From Methylobacter sp. (GTDB lineage: Bacteria > Pseudomonadota > Gammaproteobacteria > Methylococcales > Methylomonadaceae), in contig JAQTLI010000007.1 in the NCBI GenBank assembly GCA_028714995.1, forward strand, positions 1 through 17,648: a stretch of DNA of 17,648 bases, in the 5' to 3' direction. Shown in pieces: positions 6,442 through 14,624 of this stretch. Within the stretch, counting starts at the first letter, position 1; the number at the start of each line of letters is the position of its first letter. Both the position numbers and the translations under genes were made by a program. A model generated the notes under the pieces. The model saw only the letters and a list, made by a program, of their open reading frames with translations. It was not told the DNA's origin and did no database searches.

Positions 6442-6807
6442 TTAACGCATTTGCCAGTGCATGTTGTAACTGGTTTCCCTGTCGAAATTTTTCCAGATGA
6501 CATCAGGATTGACTAATGGTTCAGTGGGAATCATAAACGTCGCCAGATCCACTGCTCCCAATAATGTACGTCCCAGCATGTGCACAATACCGGTCATAAA
6601 GCCGGCTGTCGCCGCATAAGCAGGATCGTGTGTACGGTTGGTTACCATGATGGTCTTGGGGATTTCCGCAACGCCAGTCACCACGTTAGCAATGCCTGTC
6701 CCCAGCTTTTCGCCTACTTTTGCGGGGTAACCTGCGGCCATTGCGGCATAAGGTGTGGCAAAGAATAGCGCAGACAGTATTAACAGTGTTTTAAAGATCT
6801 TCTTCAT
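6442..6807 (-). CDS. small secreted protein, TIGR04073-like (exosortase-associated family)
   Basis: The 121-residue product begins with a clear Sec signal peptide (MKKIFKTLLILSALFFATPYAAMA, cleavage probably after AMA). The mature part has the pattern KVGEKLGTGIANVVTGVAEIPKT followed by a Gly/Ala-rich hydrophobic stretch (AATAGFMTGIVHMLGRTLLGAVD). I recall this pattern from the TIGR04073 family of putative exosortase-associated proteins. No molecular function is established for that family that I can cite. I chose the ATG at 6807 over 6819 because GGAG lies 6 bases before it and the signal peptide then starts with MKK. The gene lies 137 bp downstream of the RND pump on the same strand and could share its transcript. 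I see no exosortase or PEP-CTERM protein here. Confidence 0.7.
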   Translation of the reverse strand: MKKIFKTLLILSALFFATPYAAMAAGYPAKVGEKLGTGIANVVTGVAEIPKTIMVTNRTHDPAYAATAGFMTGIVHMLGRTLLGAVDLATFMIPTEPLVNPDVIWKNFDRETSYNMHWQMR

Positions 6808-6813
6808 CGGTAA

Positions 6814-6817
6814 CTCC
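6814..6817 (-). promoter_or_regulatory. Shine-Dalgarno fixing the start of the TIGR04073-like gene
   Basis: GGAG on the minus strand is followed after 6 bases by ATG at 6807. It overlaps the upstream in-frame ATG at 6819, which is therefore unlikely to be used. Confidence 0.65.
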
Positions 6818-6944
6818 ATTAAAATAAATGAGATTAAACCAGCATCCGGTCATTGAGGATACTAACATACTGCAAATGATGTGTACAAACTCAAACAGGT
6901 TCCTAACTATTTGATTTGTCCTGCTAATAATCGCCTCTGAGCCC

Positions 6945-9900
6945 TTACCCATCAGCACCGGTTTGGCTGTTAAATTTCCCATAGCGCAGCAAGATGGCGG
7001 GCAATAATAATAGATTCAGCAGCGTTGAAGAAGCCAGGCCGCCGATGATAATCGCCGCCATCGGCCCCATGATTTCACGCCCCGGATTATCGCTGTTGAA
7101 GGCAATAGGGAACATGGCCAGCGCGGTAACCAACGCCGTCATCAGGATGGATGGTAACCGTTCCTGCGCGCCCAGTACGGCGGTTTCCAGATTCCAGCTC
7201 TTGCCTTCGACTTCGACCAGATGTCGGTAATGCGACAGCAGCATGATGCTGTTGCGCACTGTGATGCCGAACAGCGTCACAAAGCCAACGACCGAACCGA
7301 CCGACAAGGTTGCGCCGGTCAACACCACGGCGGCAACACCGCCGATCAGCGCAAAAGGCAGGTTGGCAAGGGTCAGCAACACATGGCGTATGCTGCCGAT
7401 GGCGATATAGATGAAAATCAGCACCCCGGCTCCGGCCAGCAGCGAATGCAGGATTAGCTCCTTGCGTGCCTGTGCCTGTTCAATCGCCGCGCCAGTGAAT
7501 TCCGGATAAATATCCGCGGTGAACGGAATCTCCTTTAACACCCGCTCTCTAAGCTCTTCGATGAAATCATCCAAATCACGGTCGATCACGTTGCCGGTGA
7601 CGGTTTGCCGCCGCTGCGAGCCTTGATGAAGAATATTGTAGCGGCTGGCCGCATGCCTGATTTCCGCGACCTGCTCCAGCGTGATCATTGTGCCGTCCTG
7701 TGTCCTGATCGGCAGCTTGGCTATCGATTCGGGCTGCTGTCTTAGCTCCGGCGTCAAGGTCACCGTGACGTTGTAGATTTTGTTGCCCTGAATGTTTTTG
7801 CCGACCACCCGGGTTTCGTAAGCGGCCTGCAAAGTATCGACAATCTGCGCCGGCAGCACGCCCCAGAAGCCCATCTGATCGAGATTTAAGTTGATTTGCA
7901 GCAACGGTGTGCCGGGCGGCGAGCGCAGCTGCACATCCGTTGCGCCGGAAATGTCCCGCATAATATCGGCGACTGTCTGCGCCTTGCCGTCAATGACATT
8001 CAGGTCATTGCCGTAAATGTTGACCACCACCGGCGAGGTATAGCCGGAAATGGTCTCGTCGACCCGTTCCGTCAAAAAGGTGTTGGCTTCAAATAAAATG
8101 CCCGGGAAACCCGTCAGAATCTCCCTTAACTTGTCCAGTATCTCCTGCTGCTCCGAGCCCGACATCGGCTCAAGCCGGACCTCATACTCGCTGTAATGGC
8201 TGCCGTAAGTATCTGCTCCCCGCTCCGCCCGCCCCGCCCATTGCGACACCGATTGTATGCCGGGAATCGCCATAAACTGCTCGGTCAGTTTGCTGCCGAT
8301 TCTTATCGACTCCTGCAACGACGTGCCGGGGATACTGGTGGTGTGGACGATATAATGGCCTTCCCGCAGTTCGGGTAGGAATTTGCTGTCCAGACTGAAA
8401 AGGGCCAGCAGCCCTAACACGCAAACGATAACGCTGCCGATAACCACCCGCTTGAAATGACTGGAAACCTTGCCCAACAAATCCTTGTAGAGCGGCTTGA
8501 TGCGCTTGATCAGCGGCGGATCATCATTGGCGATAACTGCATTGCCCAGCAAGGCGTAGCACAGCGCCGGCGTTAAGGTTAGCGCTACCAACAGCGACAT
8601 TAAAATCGCCAAAATATAAGAATAACCCAGCGGTGCAAACAGGCGTCCGGCAACGCCGTTCAAGGTTAACAAAGGCACAAAAACCAGCGCGACAATAAAG
8701 CTGGCATAGACCACTGAGCTACGCACCTCCAGCGACGCGCTATAAACCACATCGATAATCGGCAGCGGCCGGGTTAACAGACGGTTTTCGCGCAGGCGCC
8801 GGAAAATGTTTTCGGTGTCGATAATGGCATCGTCAACCACCTCCCCCAACGCGATAGCCAGACCGCCCAGCACCATGATGTTGAGGTTAACCCCGCTTTC
8901 CAGCAAGACAATGACCGCGCCGATCAAGGACACCGGAATCGCCAGCGCGGAAATAAACGCAGTGCGGAAATTAAACAAAAACAGATACAGGATAATCAGC
9001 ACGAACAGGCCGCCGACCAGCAAATGCCCTGACAAATTGGCCAGCGACCGCTCGATATAATCGGCAGGGCGAAACAGGTGCGAGTAAAAGTTAATCGCCT
9101 GTTTGTTAAAAATAGGCTCGAACTCTTTCAGCGTCTGCTCAACTTGTTTTGACACCGACAAGGTATTGGCGCCGTACTGCCCGATCACCATCATCACGAT
9201 GCCGGGTTTGCCCAGAATTTGCGCGGCGCCGATGGGCGGTTCCGGCGCATATTGAATCGTGGCGACTTCACCCAGCGTAATGTTGCGCCCCTGCTCCCGC
9301 TTGACCAGGATTTTGCCGAATTGCTCCGGCGTGGCCGGTTGCCCCATTACCTGCAAGGTGAAGCGCTGGTTGTTGTTCTCGATAAAACCGCCGCCCTGAA
9401 TGTTTCCGGCCTTTGAGGCGGCCTGAATAATCTCTTCCAGCGTCAGGTTAAAGCGATGCAAATGCAGCGGATCGACCTGAATCTGCAGCTGCTGAATATC
9501 GCCGCCGAACACATTAACATCAGCAACCCCGGGAACAGCCCGCAAACGCGGCACTATCGTCCAGTCAACCAGGCTGCGCAGAGCCATCAAATCGGTCTGA
9601 TCGTCCTTGTTTAAACCGATGGTCAATACGGTCGCCGAAGATGAAGATAGCGGTATCGCAACCGGCGTAATGCCCAGCGGCAGCACTCCCGCCAGCGTGG
9701 TCAACCGCTCGCTGACCAGCTGGCGATTGCGATACACATCGCTGTCTTCTGCAAAGATCGCGGTAATAATGGACAAGCCCTGAATGGATTCAGACCGCAC
9801 CGACTTCATGCCGATCAAGCCGCTGATGGCCGTTTCTATTTGCTGGGTCACCAGCACCTCAACCTGCTCGGAAGAAAGACCGGGCGATTCGGTTTGAATG

Positions 9901-10043
9901 ATGACCTGTTTGGGTGAGAATTCAGGAAAAATATCCAGACCCGCCGTGGCGAAGCGGTAACTGCCATACAACAGGATCAATACCGCAAGCGCGATAACGA
10001 TGCCATAAAAACGGATGGAAAAGCGGACGAGTGTGGCTAGCAT
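6945..10043 (-). CDS. RND efflux pump, heavy-metal-efflux (CusA/CzcA-like) subunit
   Basis: A 1032-aa inner-membrane RND pump of normal length: TM1 at about residues 12-30, a large periplasmic loop, TM2-6 from about 338, a second periplasmic loop, and TM7-12 from about 870. The TM4 proton-relay region reads GLAIALGEVVDDAIIDTENIFRRL, with E401, D404, D405, D409 and E411. This acid-rich version belongs to the metal-efflux type, not to AcrB-like drug pumps (which carry the DD pair in another context). It differs from both the CzcA type (DG at the key site) and the CusA type (MVDAAIVMIEN). The N-terminal FPEFSPKQVIIQTESPGLSSEQVE is also typical of this family. The metal is not readable from sequence; CusA methionine sites would need a structural alignment. 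The adaptor gene lies 153 bp upstream on the same strand. No strong SD precedes the ATG. Confidence 0.9.
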   Translation of the reverse strand: MLATLVRFSIRFYGIVIALAVLILLYGSYRFATAGLDIFPEFSPKQVIIQTESPGLSSEQVEVLVTQQIETAISGLIGMKSVRSESIQGLSIITAIFAEDSDVYRNRQLVSERLTTLAGVLPLGITPVAIPLSSSSATVLTIGLNKDDQTDLMALRSLVDWTIVPRLRAVPGVADVNVFGGDIQQLQIQVDPLHLHRFNLTLEEIIQAASKAGNIQGGGFIENNNQRFTLQVMGQPATPEQFGKILVKREQGRNITLGEVATIQYAPEPPIGAAQILGKPGIVMMVIGQYGANTLSVSKQVEQTLKEFEPIFNKQAINFYSHLFRPADYIERSLANLSGHLLVGGLFVLIILYLFLFNFRTAFISALAIPVSLIGAVIVLLESGVNLNIMVLGGLAIALGEVVDDAIIDTENIFRRLRENRLLTRPLPIIDVVYSASLEVRSSVVYASFIVALVFVPLLTLNGVAGRLFAPLGYSYILAILMSLLVALTLTPALCYALLGNAVIANDDPPLIKRIKPLYKDLLGKVSSHFKRVVIGSVIVCVLGLLALFSLDSKFLPELREGHYIVHTTSIPGTSLQESIRIGSKLTEQFMAIPGIQSVSQWAGRAERGADTYGSHYSEYEVRLEPMSGSEQQEILDKLREILTGFPGILFEANTFLTERVDETISGYTSPVVVNIYGNDLNVIDGKAQTVADIMRDISGATDVQLRSPPGTPLLQINLNLDQMGFWGVLPAQIVDTLQAAYETRVVGKNIQGNKIYNVTVTLTPELRQQPESIAKLPIRTQDGTMITLEQVAEIRHAASRYNILHQGSQRRQTVTGNVIDRDLDDFIEELRERVLKEIPFTADIYPEFTGAAIEQAQARKELILHSLLAGAGVLIFIYIAIGSIRHVLLTLANLPFALIGGVAAVVLTGATLSVGSVVGFVTLFGITVRNSIMLLSHYRHLVEVEGKSWNLETAVLGAQERLPSILMTALVTALAMFPIAFNSDNPGREIMGPMAAIIIGGLASSTLLNLLLLPAILLRYGKFNSQTGADG

Positions 10044-10196
10044 GGGTTAGTGAGTTTGATTTCGGATGTTAAATGTTTCGTTAAGAACTAATTAATCAAT
10101 GCCTGGAACGCCTTCAAGCTTAACCACAGCTCTAGGAGTCAATAGATATAGTGTATTGCGCCCTAAGGATTGCGAGTTGCGAGTATAAGTAGTGGG

Positions 10197-11246
10197 TTAA
10201 TCATCATCGTCCTCGTTGGGAATTTGTCCGCGGAACTCTTCTGACAACAGCATTTGTCCGCCGGTGACGACCAGTTGTTCGCCGGGGCTGAGTCCGCTAT
10301 TGATGAAATATCCGCCGGTGGTTGCTGAGAAATTGTCTATATTGCGGCGGCTGAATTTGTCTGCATCGGTTTTGATGTACACATAAGCCTGATTCATGTG
10401 CCAGATTAAAGCGGACTTGGGGATGATAACGCCAGGCTGGATTTTGCCTTGTTCCGGTATCCATGCCGCGACCCGCATTCCTGTCCTGATATGGTTATCG
10501 CCAGGGATGGTGTGTATGTCGCAAGACTGACGGGAGCAGTCGCGGCCGCCGGTCTGGAAAAAATAGCTTTCGCCCTGCACGGTATTCTCTGTTTGCGGGG
10601 CGACTGAAATTAGGTTGGCTTTGTCGGCTGCGCTGCGGTTGCCCGATGCTTCGACATAAATAGTCTGAATATCATTTGTCAGCTGCTTGTTGGCTGGCAG
10701 GGTAATTTGCAGCAAGGTTTGCTGGCCGGACAGGAAAGCGGCCAGCTTGTCGGAGTCTATAGACAATGCCCATTCGGTAAGGGTTTTACCCCATTTGAGA
10801 AGGGCTTCATTCACAATGGCTTTGCTTTGTATCTGTGCGGCATCGACCTGGGCCTTGTTGGTTTTCCATTGCGACTGCTGATCTTGCAGGCTGCGTTTTG
10901 AGCCGGCGCCATCACGATACAAGTCCTGCTGACGCTTGGTTGCCTGCTCAGCCTGATTAAACTTTGCCTTGGCGCTGCTGTGTTCGGTTAACGATACCAG
11001 GTAACGGTTCCGTAATTCGATTAACGGCTGTATGTTCACGGCTTTTCCGTAAGCGGTAAATTCGAGGTGCGTTGTGACAGCTTCAAGTGTCACCGTCTGC
11101 AAGCCTGATAATTTCTGGGCTTTATCGCCAAGTACAATAGACTGTCCCGCTACGCCTTGTGCTTTCAATTGCGGCTTGTCGTCATCATCGGCGATGGCTG
11201 GAGCAATACTGATTATAAAAAAGCAGGCTATTAAAAAAGCATTCAT
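10197..11246 (-). CDS. periplasmic adaptor (membrane fusion) subunit of the RND pump
   Basis: It should bridge the inner-membrane RND pump and an outer-membrane channel. Visible parts: a signal peptide (MNAFLIACFFIISIAPAIA), an acidic start DDDDKPQL, a helical hairpin at about 80-150 (SSAKAKFNQAEQATKRQQDLY), a beta-barrel part (GMRVAAWIPEQGKIQPGVIIPKSALI) and the C-terminal LSPGEQLVVTGGQMLLSEEF common in CusB/CzcB-like adaptors. The protein ends in NEDDDD, so both ends of the mature chain are Asp-rich. The mid-protein stretch DCSRQSCD holds two cysteines. I prefer the ATG at 11246 (349 aa) because it starts the signal peptide directly. The in-frame ATG at 11294 (365 aa) has TATAAT only 2 bp upstream and would be upstream of, or at, the transcription start. 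The substrate is unknown. Confidence 0.8.
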   Translation of the reverse strand: MNAFLIACFFIISIAPAIADDDDKPQLKAQGVAGQSIVLGDKAQKLSGLQTVTLEAVTTHLEFTAYGKAVNIQPLIELRNRYLVSLTEHSSAKAKFNQAEQATKRQQDLYRDGAGSKRSLQDQQSQWKTNKAQVDAAQIQSKAIVNEALLKWGKTLTEWALSIDSDKLAAFLSGQQTLLQITLPANKQLTNDIQTIYVEASGNRSAADKANLISVAPQTENTVQGESYFFQTGGRDCSRQSCDIHTIPGDNHIRTGMRVAAWIPEQGKIQPGVIIPKSALIWHMNQAYVYIKTDADKFSRRNIDNFSATTGGYFINSGLSPGEQLVVTGGQMLLSEEFRGQIPNEDDDD

Positions 11247-11296
11247 ATGGGTGTAAAAAGAGTGCGTAAATAATCTATTTATTAAGAGTGACATGA

Positions 11297-11302
11297 ATTA
11301 TA
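11297..11302 (-). promoter_or_regulatory. possible -10 box for the adaptor-RND transcript
   Basis: TATAAT on the minus strand lies about 50 bp upstream of the preferred adaptor start at 11246. No convincing -35 hexamer is visible at the right spacing. It supports the downstream start choice. Confidence 0.35.
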
Positions 11303-11398
11303 AGGTCTACTTATCAGTTAAATGCATTTTTTTGTTGTTTTTAAAAAATAGCGCGTTATCCTTAAAAACAGAGTAACAAACTATTTTGAGGGATTAAC

Positions 11399-11782
11399 AT
11401 GAGTGATTTACCGGGTAACTTGAAATATGCAAAAACCCATGAATGGGCAAAGCTGGAAGGCGATAATGTGGTTCGCGTTGGCATAACCGATTTTGCGCAG
11501 GAAGAGCTGGGCGATTTGGTTTATATTGAGCTGCCTGAACTGGGCCGCAAGGTAAAAGCACAAGAGCAATGTGCAGTGGTTGAGTCGGTTAAAACTGCGT
11601 CGGATTTATTCAGCCCGGTCAGCGGCGAAGTGGTTGCTGTCAATGAAGTCTTGGAAAATAAGCCTGAGCAGGTCAATGACGATGCTTACGGCACATGGAT
11701 TTTCTGTATAAAGGCGGATGATTTATCCGGTCTGGATGCGTTAATGGATGCTGATGCGTATCAGCAAATGATTGAGCAATAA
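11399..11782 (+). CDS. gcvH: glycine cleavage system H protein
   Basis: GcvH carries the aminomethyl group on a lipoyl arm between the P, T and L proteins of the glycine cleavage system. The lipoyl-lysine is in VVESVKTASDLFSPVSGEV (K65). The flanking family motifs (YAKTHEWAKLEG, VGITDFAQEELGDLVYIELPELG, NDDAYGTWIF) are intact and the length of 127 aa is normal. The start has GAGGGA 5 bases upstream. No gcvT, gcvP or lipoyl ligase gene lies in the window, so the gene stands apart from its partners here. The downstream genes dgkA, PfkB kinase and mazG run in the same direction and may share its transcript. Confidence 0.95.
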   Translation: MSDLPGNLKYAKTHEWAKLEGDNVVRVGITDFAQEELGDLVYIELPELGRKVKAQEQCAVVESVKTASDLFSPVSGEVVAVNEVLENKPEQVNDDAYGTWIFCIKADDLSGLDALMDADAYQQMIEQ

Positions 11783-11864
11783 TCCGGTTTACCCTGCCGG
11801 TAACAAAACTGACACACATCTGTGTAATATTTAGTTTTTCAATAACAAATAATCCTAATAAATA

Positions 11865-12224
11865 ATGGCAAATCAAAATGCAAAAGGCTTTAAACGCCTG
11901 ATTAACGCGTGTTTTTTCTCTGTTGCAGGCTTTAAGGCAACCTGGACACATGAAGAAGCCTTCAGACAGGAAGTTATCCTGTTTGTTGTGTCAACGCCGC
12001 TGGCAATCTGGCTGGGGGAAACAACTATCGAAAAACTGCTGTTGATTGGCAGCATGGTTTTAGTCATGCTGGTCGAATTGTTGAATTCAGCGGTAGAAGC
12101 CGTCGTCGACAGAGTGGGGTTTGAGCATCACGAATTATCCGGCAGAGCCAAAGATATTGGCTCCGCTGCTGTTATGATGTCACTTGTCTGGGCAGCAGTA
12201 ACCTGGGCATTAATTTTACTTTAG
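11865..12224 (+). CDS. dgkA: diacylglycerol kinase DgkA
   Basis: A small trimeric inner-membrane kinase that phosphorylates diacylglycerol with ATP, recycling it to phosphatidic acid. At 119 aa it has three hydrophobic segments (about 36-52, 56-72 and 99-117) and an amphipathic N-terminal helix. The catalytic residues known from E. coli DgkA appear two positions later: E30/E31 region (THEEAFRQE), E71 and N74 in ELLNSAVEA, E78, and K96-D97 in RAKDIGSAAV. The start ATG has only a weak purine tract in front. It lies 82 bp after gcvH and 52 bp before the PfkB kinase. Confidence 0.93.
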   Translation: MANQNAKGFKRLINACFFSVAGFKATWTHEEAFRQEVILFVVSTPLAIWLGETTIEKLLLIGSMVLVMLVELLNSAVEAVVDRVGFEHHELSGRAKDIGSAAVMMSLVWAAVTWALILL

Positions 12225-12276
12225 CCGCGACTGCTTGCGGCATACACACCATTTCTAGCAATAAAAGAGGAACATA

Positions 12277-13209
12277 ATGAGCGCATTAATATGTGGATCT
12301 ATGGCTTACGACACCATCATGGTTTTTCATGATAAATTTAAAAACCATATTCTGCCGGAAAAAATCCATATCCTGAATGTATCATTCCTGGTGCCCGTGA
12401 TGCGGCGTGAATACGGCGGCTGTGCGGGTAATATTGCTTACAATCTGAAACTGCTGGGCGAAGAGCCATTAATCATGGCCACAGTCGGGCATGATTTTGA
12501 ACCGTATTCCCAATGGCTGGCGCAAAACCAGTTGTCCAGCGAGTTCATTCAGATTCTGGACAACAGTTACACCGGTCAAGCCTATATCACCACCGATGAA
12601 GAATCCAATCAGATTACCGCATTTCATCCCGGCGCAATGAATTTCTCGCATTTGAATTCAGTCCCTACTGACTGCGATATCAGCATAGGCATCATATCAC
12701 CCGATGGTAAAGAAGGTATGCAATTGCATGCCGAGCAGTTTGCAGAACTGGATATCCCTTTTATTTTTGATCCGGGCCAAGGTATGCCCATGTTTAATGG
12801 CGAAGAACTGCTCAAGTTCCTGGATCAGGCAACCTGGGTGACATTGAATGATTATGAATCCGAGCTGATGCAGGAACGTACCGGCTTGTCACTGGAACAA
12901 ATGGCTGAACGGGTTGACGCGTTAATCATCACCTTGGGGGCTCAGGGTTCTCAAATATATACACACGGCGAGTGCATCACCATTCCTGCTGCAAAACCCA
13001 AAGCGATACTTGACCCGACAGGCTGCGGAGATGCGCATCGTGCCGGACTTTTATATGGCTTGATGAATGAAATGGGCTGGGAAATTACCGGAAGAATTGC
13101 ATCGTTAATGGGCGCAATTAAAATCGAACATAACGGCACACAGAACCATTCATTTGATATGGATGGTTTCAAGCAACGTTACCGCGAAAATTTTGGGTCT
13201 TCATTTTAA
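12277..13209 (+). CDS. PfkB-family carbohydrate/adenosine-type kinase
   Basis: A 310-aa soluble kinase of the ribokinase/PfkB fold. The first signature appears as YGGCAGNIAYNLKLLG (residues 46-61) and the ATP/anion-hole signature as LDPTGCGDAHRAGLLYG (245-261), with catalytic base D252. ITLGAQGS (218-225) is the usual nucleotide-binding strand. The usual form of the second motif is D-T-x-G-A-G-D-x-F; here Cys250 replaces Ala and His254 replaces Phe, a variant I associate with adenosine-kinase-like members. The substrate may be adenosine, ribose or another sugar; the sequence does not decide. A strong SD (AAGAGG) precedes the ATG. mazG starts 12 bp after the stop, so the two are probably co-transcribed. 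Confidence 0.82.
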   Translation: MSALICGSMAYDTIMVFHDKFKNHILPEKIHILNVSFLVPVMRREYGGCAGNIAYNLKLLGEEPLIMATVGHDFEPYSQWLAQNQLSSEFIQILDNSYTGQAYITTDEESNQITAFHPGAMNFSHLNSVPTDCDISIGIISPDGKEGMQLHAEQFAELDIPFIFDPGQGMPMFNGEELLKFLDQATWVTLNDYESELMQERTGLSLEQMAERVDALIITLGAQGSQIYTHGECITIPAAKPKAILDPTGCGDAHRAGLLYGLMNEMGWEITGRIASLMGAIKIEHNGTQNHSFDMDGFKQRYRENFGSSF

Positions 13210-13221
13210 TCAACGCTATTC

Positions 13222-14025
13222 ATGCTAAAAAACACCCAAAATCTCTTGGACATCATGTCTCGTCTGCGCCACCCGGAAGATGGATGCGCGTGGGATGTTA
13301 AGCAGGACTTCACCAGCTTAATTCCTTACTTGATTGAAGAAGCCTACGAAGTTGTCGATGCGATTGAGCGCAATGACCCGGATGATTTGCGTTCAGAATT
13401 AGGCGATCTGCTGTTGCAGGTGGTATTCCATTCGCAGATCGCCGAAGAACGGGGATTGTTCAATTTCGAGCAGGTTTCGAAGGGCATTTGCGACAAACTG
13501 GTGCGCCGCCATCCGCATGTTTTTTCCGATGCTGTTTTCAACACTGATGAAGAACGTCATCAGGCCTGGGAGCAGGAAAAAGCCATGGAGCGGCTGAAGA
13601 AAAATAAAACCGCTGAACAAGAGAGTGTTTTGTCGGGTGTAGCCCGCAATCTTCCGGCATTGATCGAGTGTGAAAAAATACAGGATCGCGCTGCGCATCA
13701 CGGCTTTGACTGGCCTGATGTGCTGCCGGTTTTTGATAAGGTGATGGAGGAACTGGATGAGGTTAAAGAAGCCTGGGAATCCGGTGATCAGGCGCATATT
13801 CAGGAAGAAATCGGCGACTTATTGCTGGTCGTCGTTAATTTAGCCCGTCATTTAAACGTCAATGCTGAAGTCGCGCTCAGGGAAAGCACTAAAAAATTCT
13901 CCAGACGATTTCAACACATAGAGCAACAAGTTAAAGCGTCTGACCGGAATTTAAAAGACTATGAATTGGCTGAATTGGATGCTTTCTGGAATGAAGCGAA
14001 AGTGGCTTTAAAAAAGAAGCCATAA
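13222..14025 (+). CDS. mazG: nucleoside triphosphate pyrophosphohydrolase MazG
   Basis: MazG hydrolyses (d)NTPs to monophosphates and pyrophosphate. It is thought to clear aberrant nucleotides and, in E. coli, to lower ppGpp. The 267-aa protein has the two tandem MazG domains of the full-length type. The first Mg-binding motif is E39-E40-A-Y-E43 with E59-L-G-D62. The second is E176-E177-L-D-E180 with E196-I-G-D199. The opening LRHPEDGCAWDVKQDF is a hallmark of the family. The start is close behind the PfkB kinase (12 bp) with no clear SD, suggesting translational coupling. It converges on the usp gene with a 25-bp gap. Confidence 0.95.
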   Translation: MLKNTQNLLDIMSRLRHPEDGCAWDVKQDFTSLIPYLIEEAYEVVDAIERNDPDDLRSELGDLLLQVVFHSQIAEERGLFNFEQVSKGICDKLVRRHPHVFSDAVFNTDEERHQAWEQEKAMERLKKNKTAEQESVLSGVARNLPALIECEKIQDRAAHHGFDWPDVLPVFDKVMEELDEVKEAWESGDQAHIQEEIGDLLLVVVNLARHLNVNAEVALRESTKKFSRRFQHIEQQVKASDRNLKDYELAELDAFWNEAKVALKKKP

Positions 14026-14050
14026 ATCCTGTCTCGCCTATCTGAAAAAG

Positions 14051-14494
14051 CTAACCATCCTGCAATCGAACCGCCATCACATCGCATTTTGCATAATGTA
14101 AAACGCCATTGGCGGTTGAACCCAATAACAATGCCAGTCCATGCCGCCCATGTGAGCCGACTACGATTAAATCGACCTGTTCCTGCTCGGCAATCCGGAC
14201 AATCTCCTGTTTTGGCGCACCCCAGACCAGCCAACGGTTAGCCTGAGCCACACCCAATTGATCGCCAATCTGCATTAACCTGGCTTTCTCCGCTTCGAGC
14301 AAATCGTAGCCTGAGTCTTTATCCATCGGAATCACTGTGCCATATGTTGTATCGGGCATGGGAATATTATCCAGCACATGAATCATGCTCAATTTGGCCT
14401 GGTATTTTGATGCCAGGGCCTTTGCTTTTCTGGCAACTGTGTCGCCATGCTCGGAATAATCCACAGCCAGTAAAATGTGTTGGTAAGAGTCCAT
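14051..14494 (-). CDS. universal stress protein, UspA family
   Basis: A 147-aa cytoplasmic Usp-fold protein. It opens with YQHILLAVDYSEHG (the family's first strand with D12) and contains SMIHVLDNIP and the glycine motif GSHGRHGLALLLGSTANGVLH at 113-133. In ATP-binding Usps the pattern is G-x2-G-x9-G-S/T; here the gap between G116 and G125-S126 is eight residues. This is the form I recall from gammaproteobacterial UspA-like proteins, so nucleotide binding is uncertain. Family members help survival under starvation or stress by mostly unknown means. It lies convergent to mazG and 178 bp downstream of thiC. No clear SD is visible. Confidence 0.88.
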   Translation of the reverse strand: MDSYQHILLAVDYSEHGDTVARKAKALASKYQAKLSMIHVLDNIPMPDTTYGTVIPMDKDSGYDLLEAEKARLMQIGDQLGVAQANRWLVWGAPKQEIVRIAEQEQVDLIVVGSHGRHGLALLLGSTANGVLHYAKCDVMAVRLQDG

Positions 14495-14588
14495 TGTTTT
14501 CGCCCGATTTTTGATAAGTGCGTGGTGTTACTGCCAGCGCCGAAGAGATACCAACAAGAATGTGGTAAAGAAAGGGAAGAGATATTTA

Positions 14589-14618
14589 GCGTCCTTCCCC
14601 ATTAAGAAGGAAGGACGC
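14589..14618. repeat. 10-bp inverted repeat downstream of thiC
   Basis: GCGTCCTTCC (14589-14598) is perfectly complementary to GGAAGGACGC (14609-14618), with a 10-nt loop. On the thiC transcript it lies about 55 nt past the stop and is followed by a pyrimidine-rich but not U-only stretch, so it could serve as a weak terminator. It directly adjoins copy 2 of the dispersed repeat and may be part of the same element. Confidence 0.6.
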
Positions 14619-14624
14619 CATCGA

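Noticed and set aside
6442..6807. An exosortase/PEP-CTERM sorting system in this window
   Set aside because: Only the TIGR04073-like protein is present. No exosortase, PEP-CTERM substrate or associated polysaccharide gene is visible.
10170..10183. Tandem TTGCGAG TTGCGAG between the adaptor and RND genes
   Set aside because: Two copies of a 7-mer are too little to call a repeat array or operator, and no similar sequence was noticed elsewhere in the window.
11783..11812. TTACC/GGTAA hairpin after gcvH as a terminator
   Set aside because: The stem is short and not followed by a T-run; evidence is too weak to list.
12225..12244. GCCGC/GCGGC hairpin after dgkA as a terminator
   Set aside because: The stem is only 5 bp, with no T-run, and the next gene follows closely on the same strand.
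13399..13797. Minus-strand frame of 132 codons
   Set aside because: It is antisense to the well-supported mazG gene and contains no recognisable motif.
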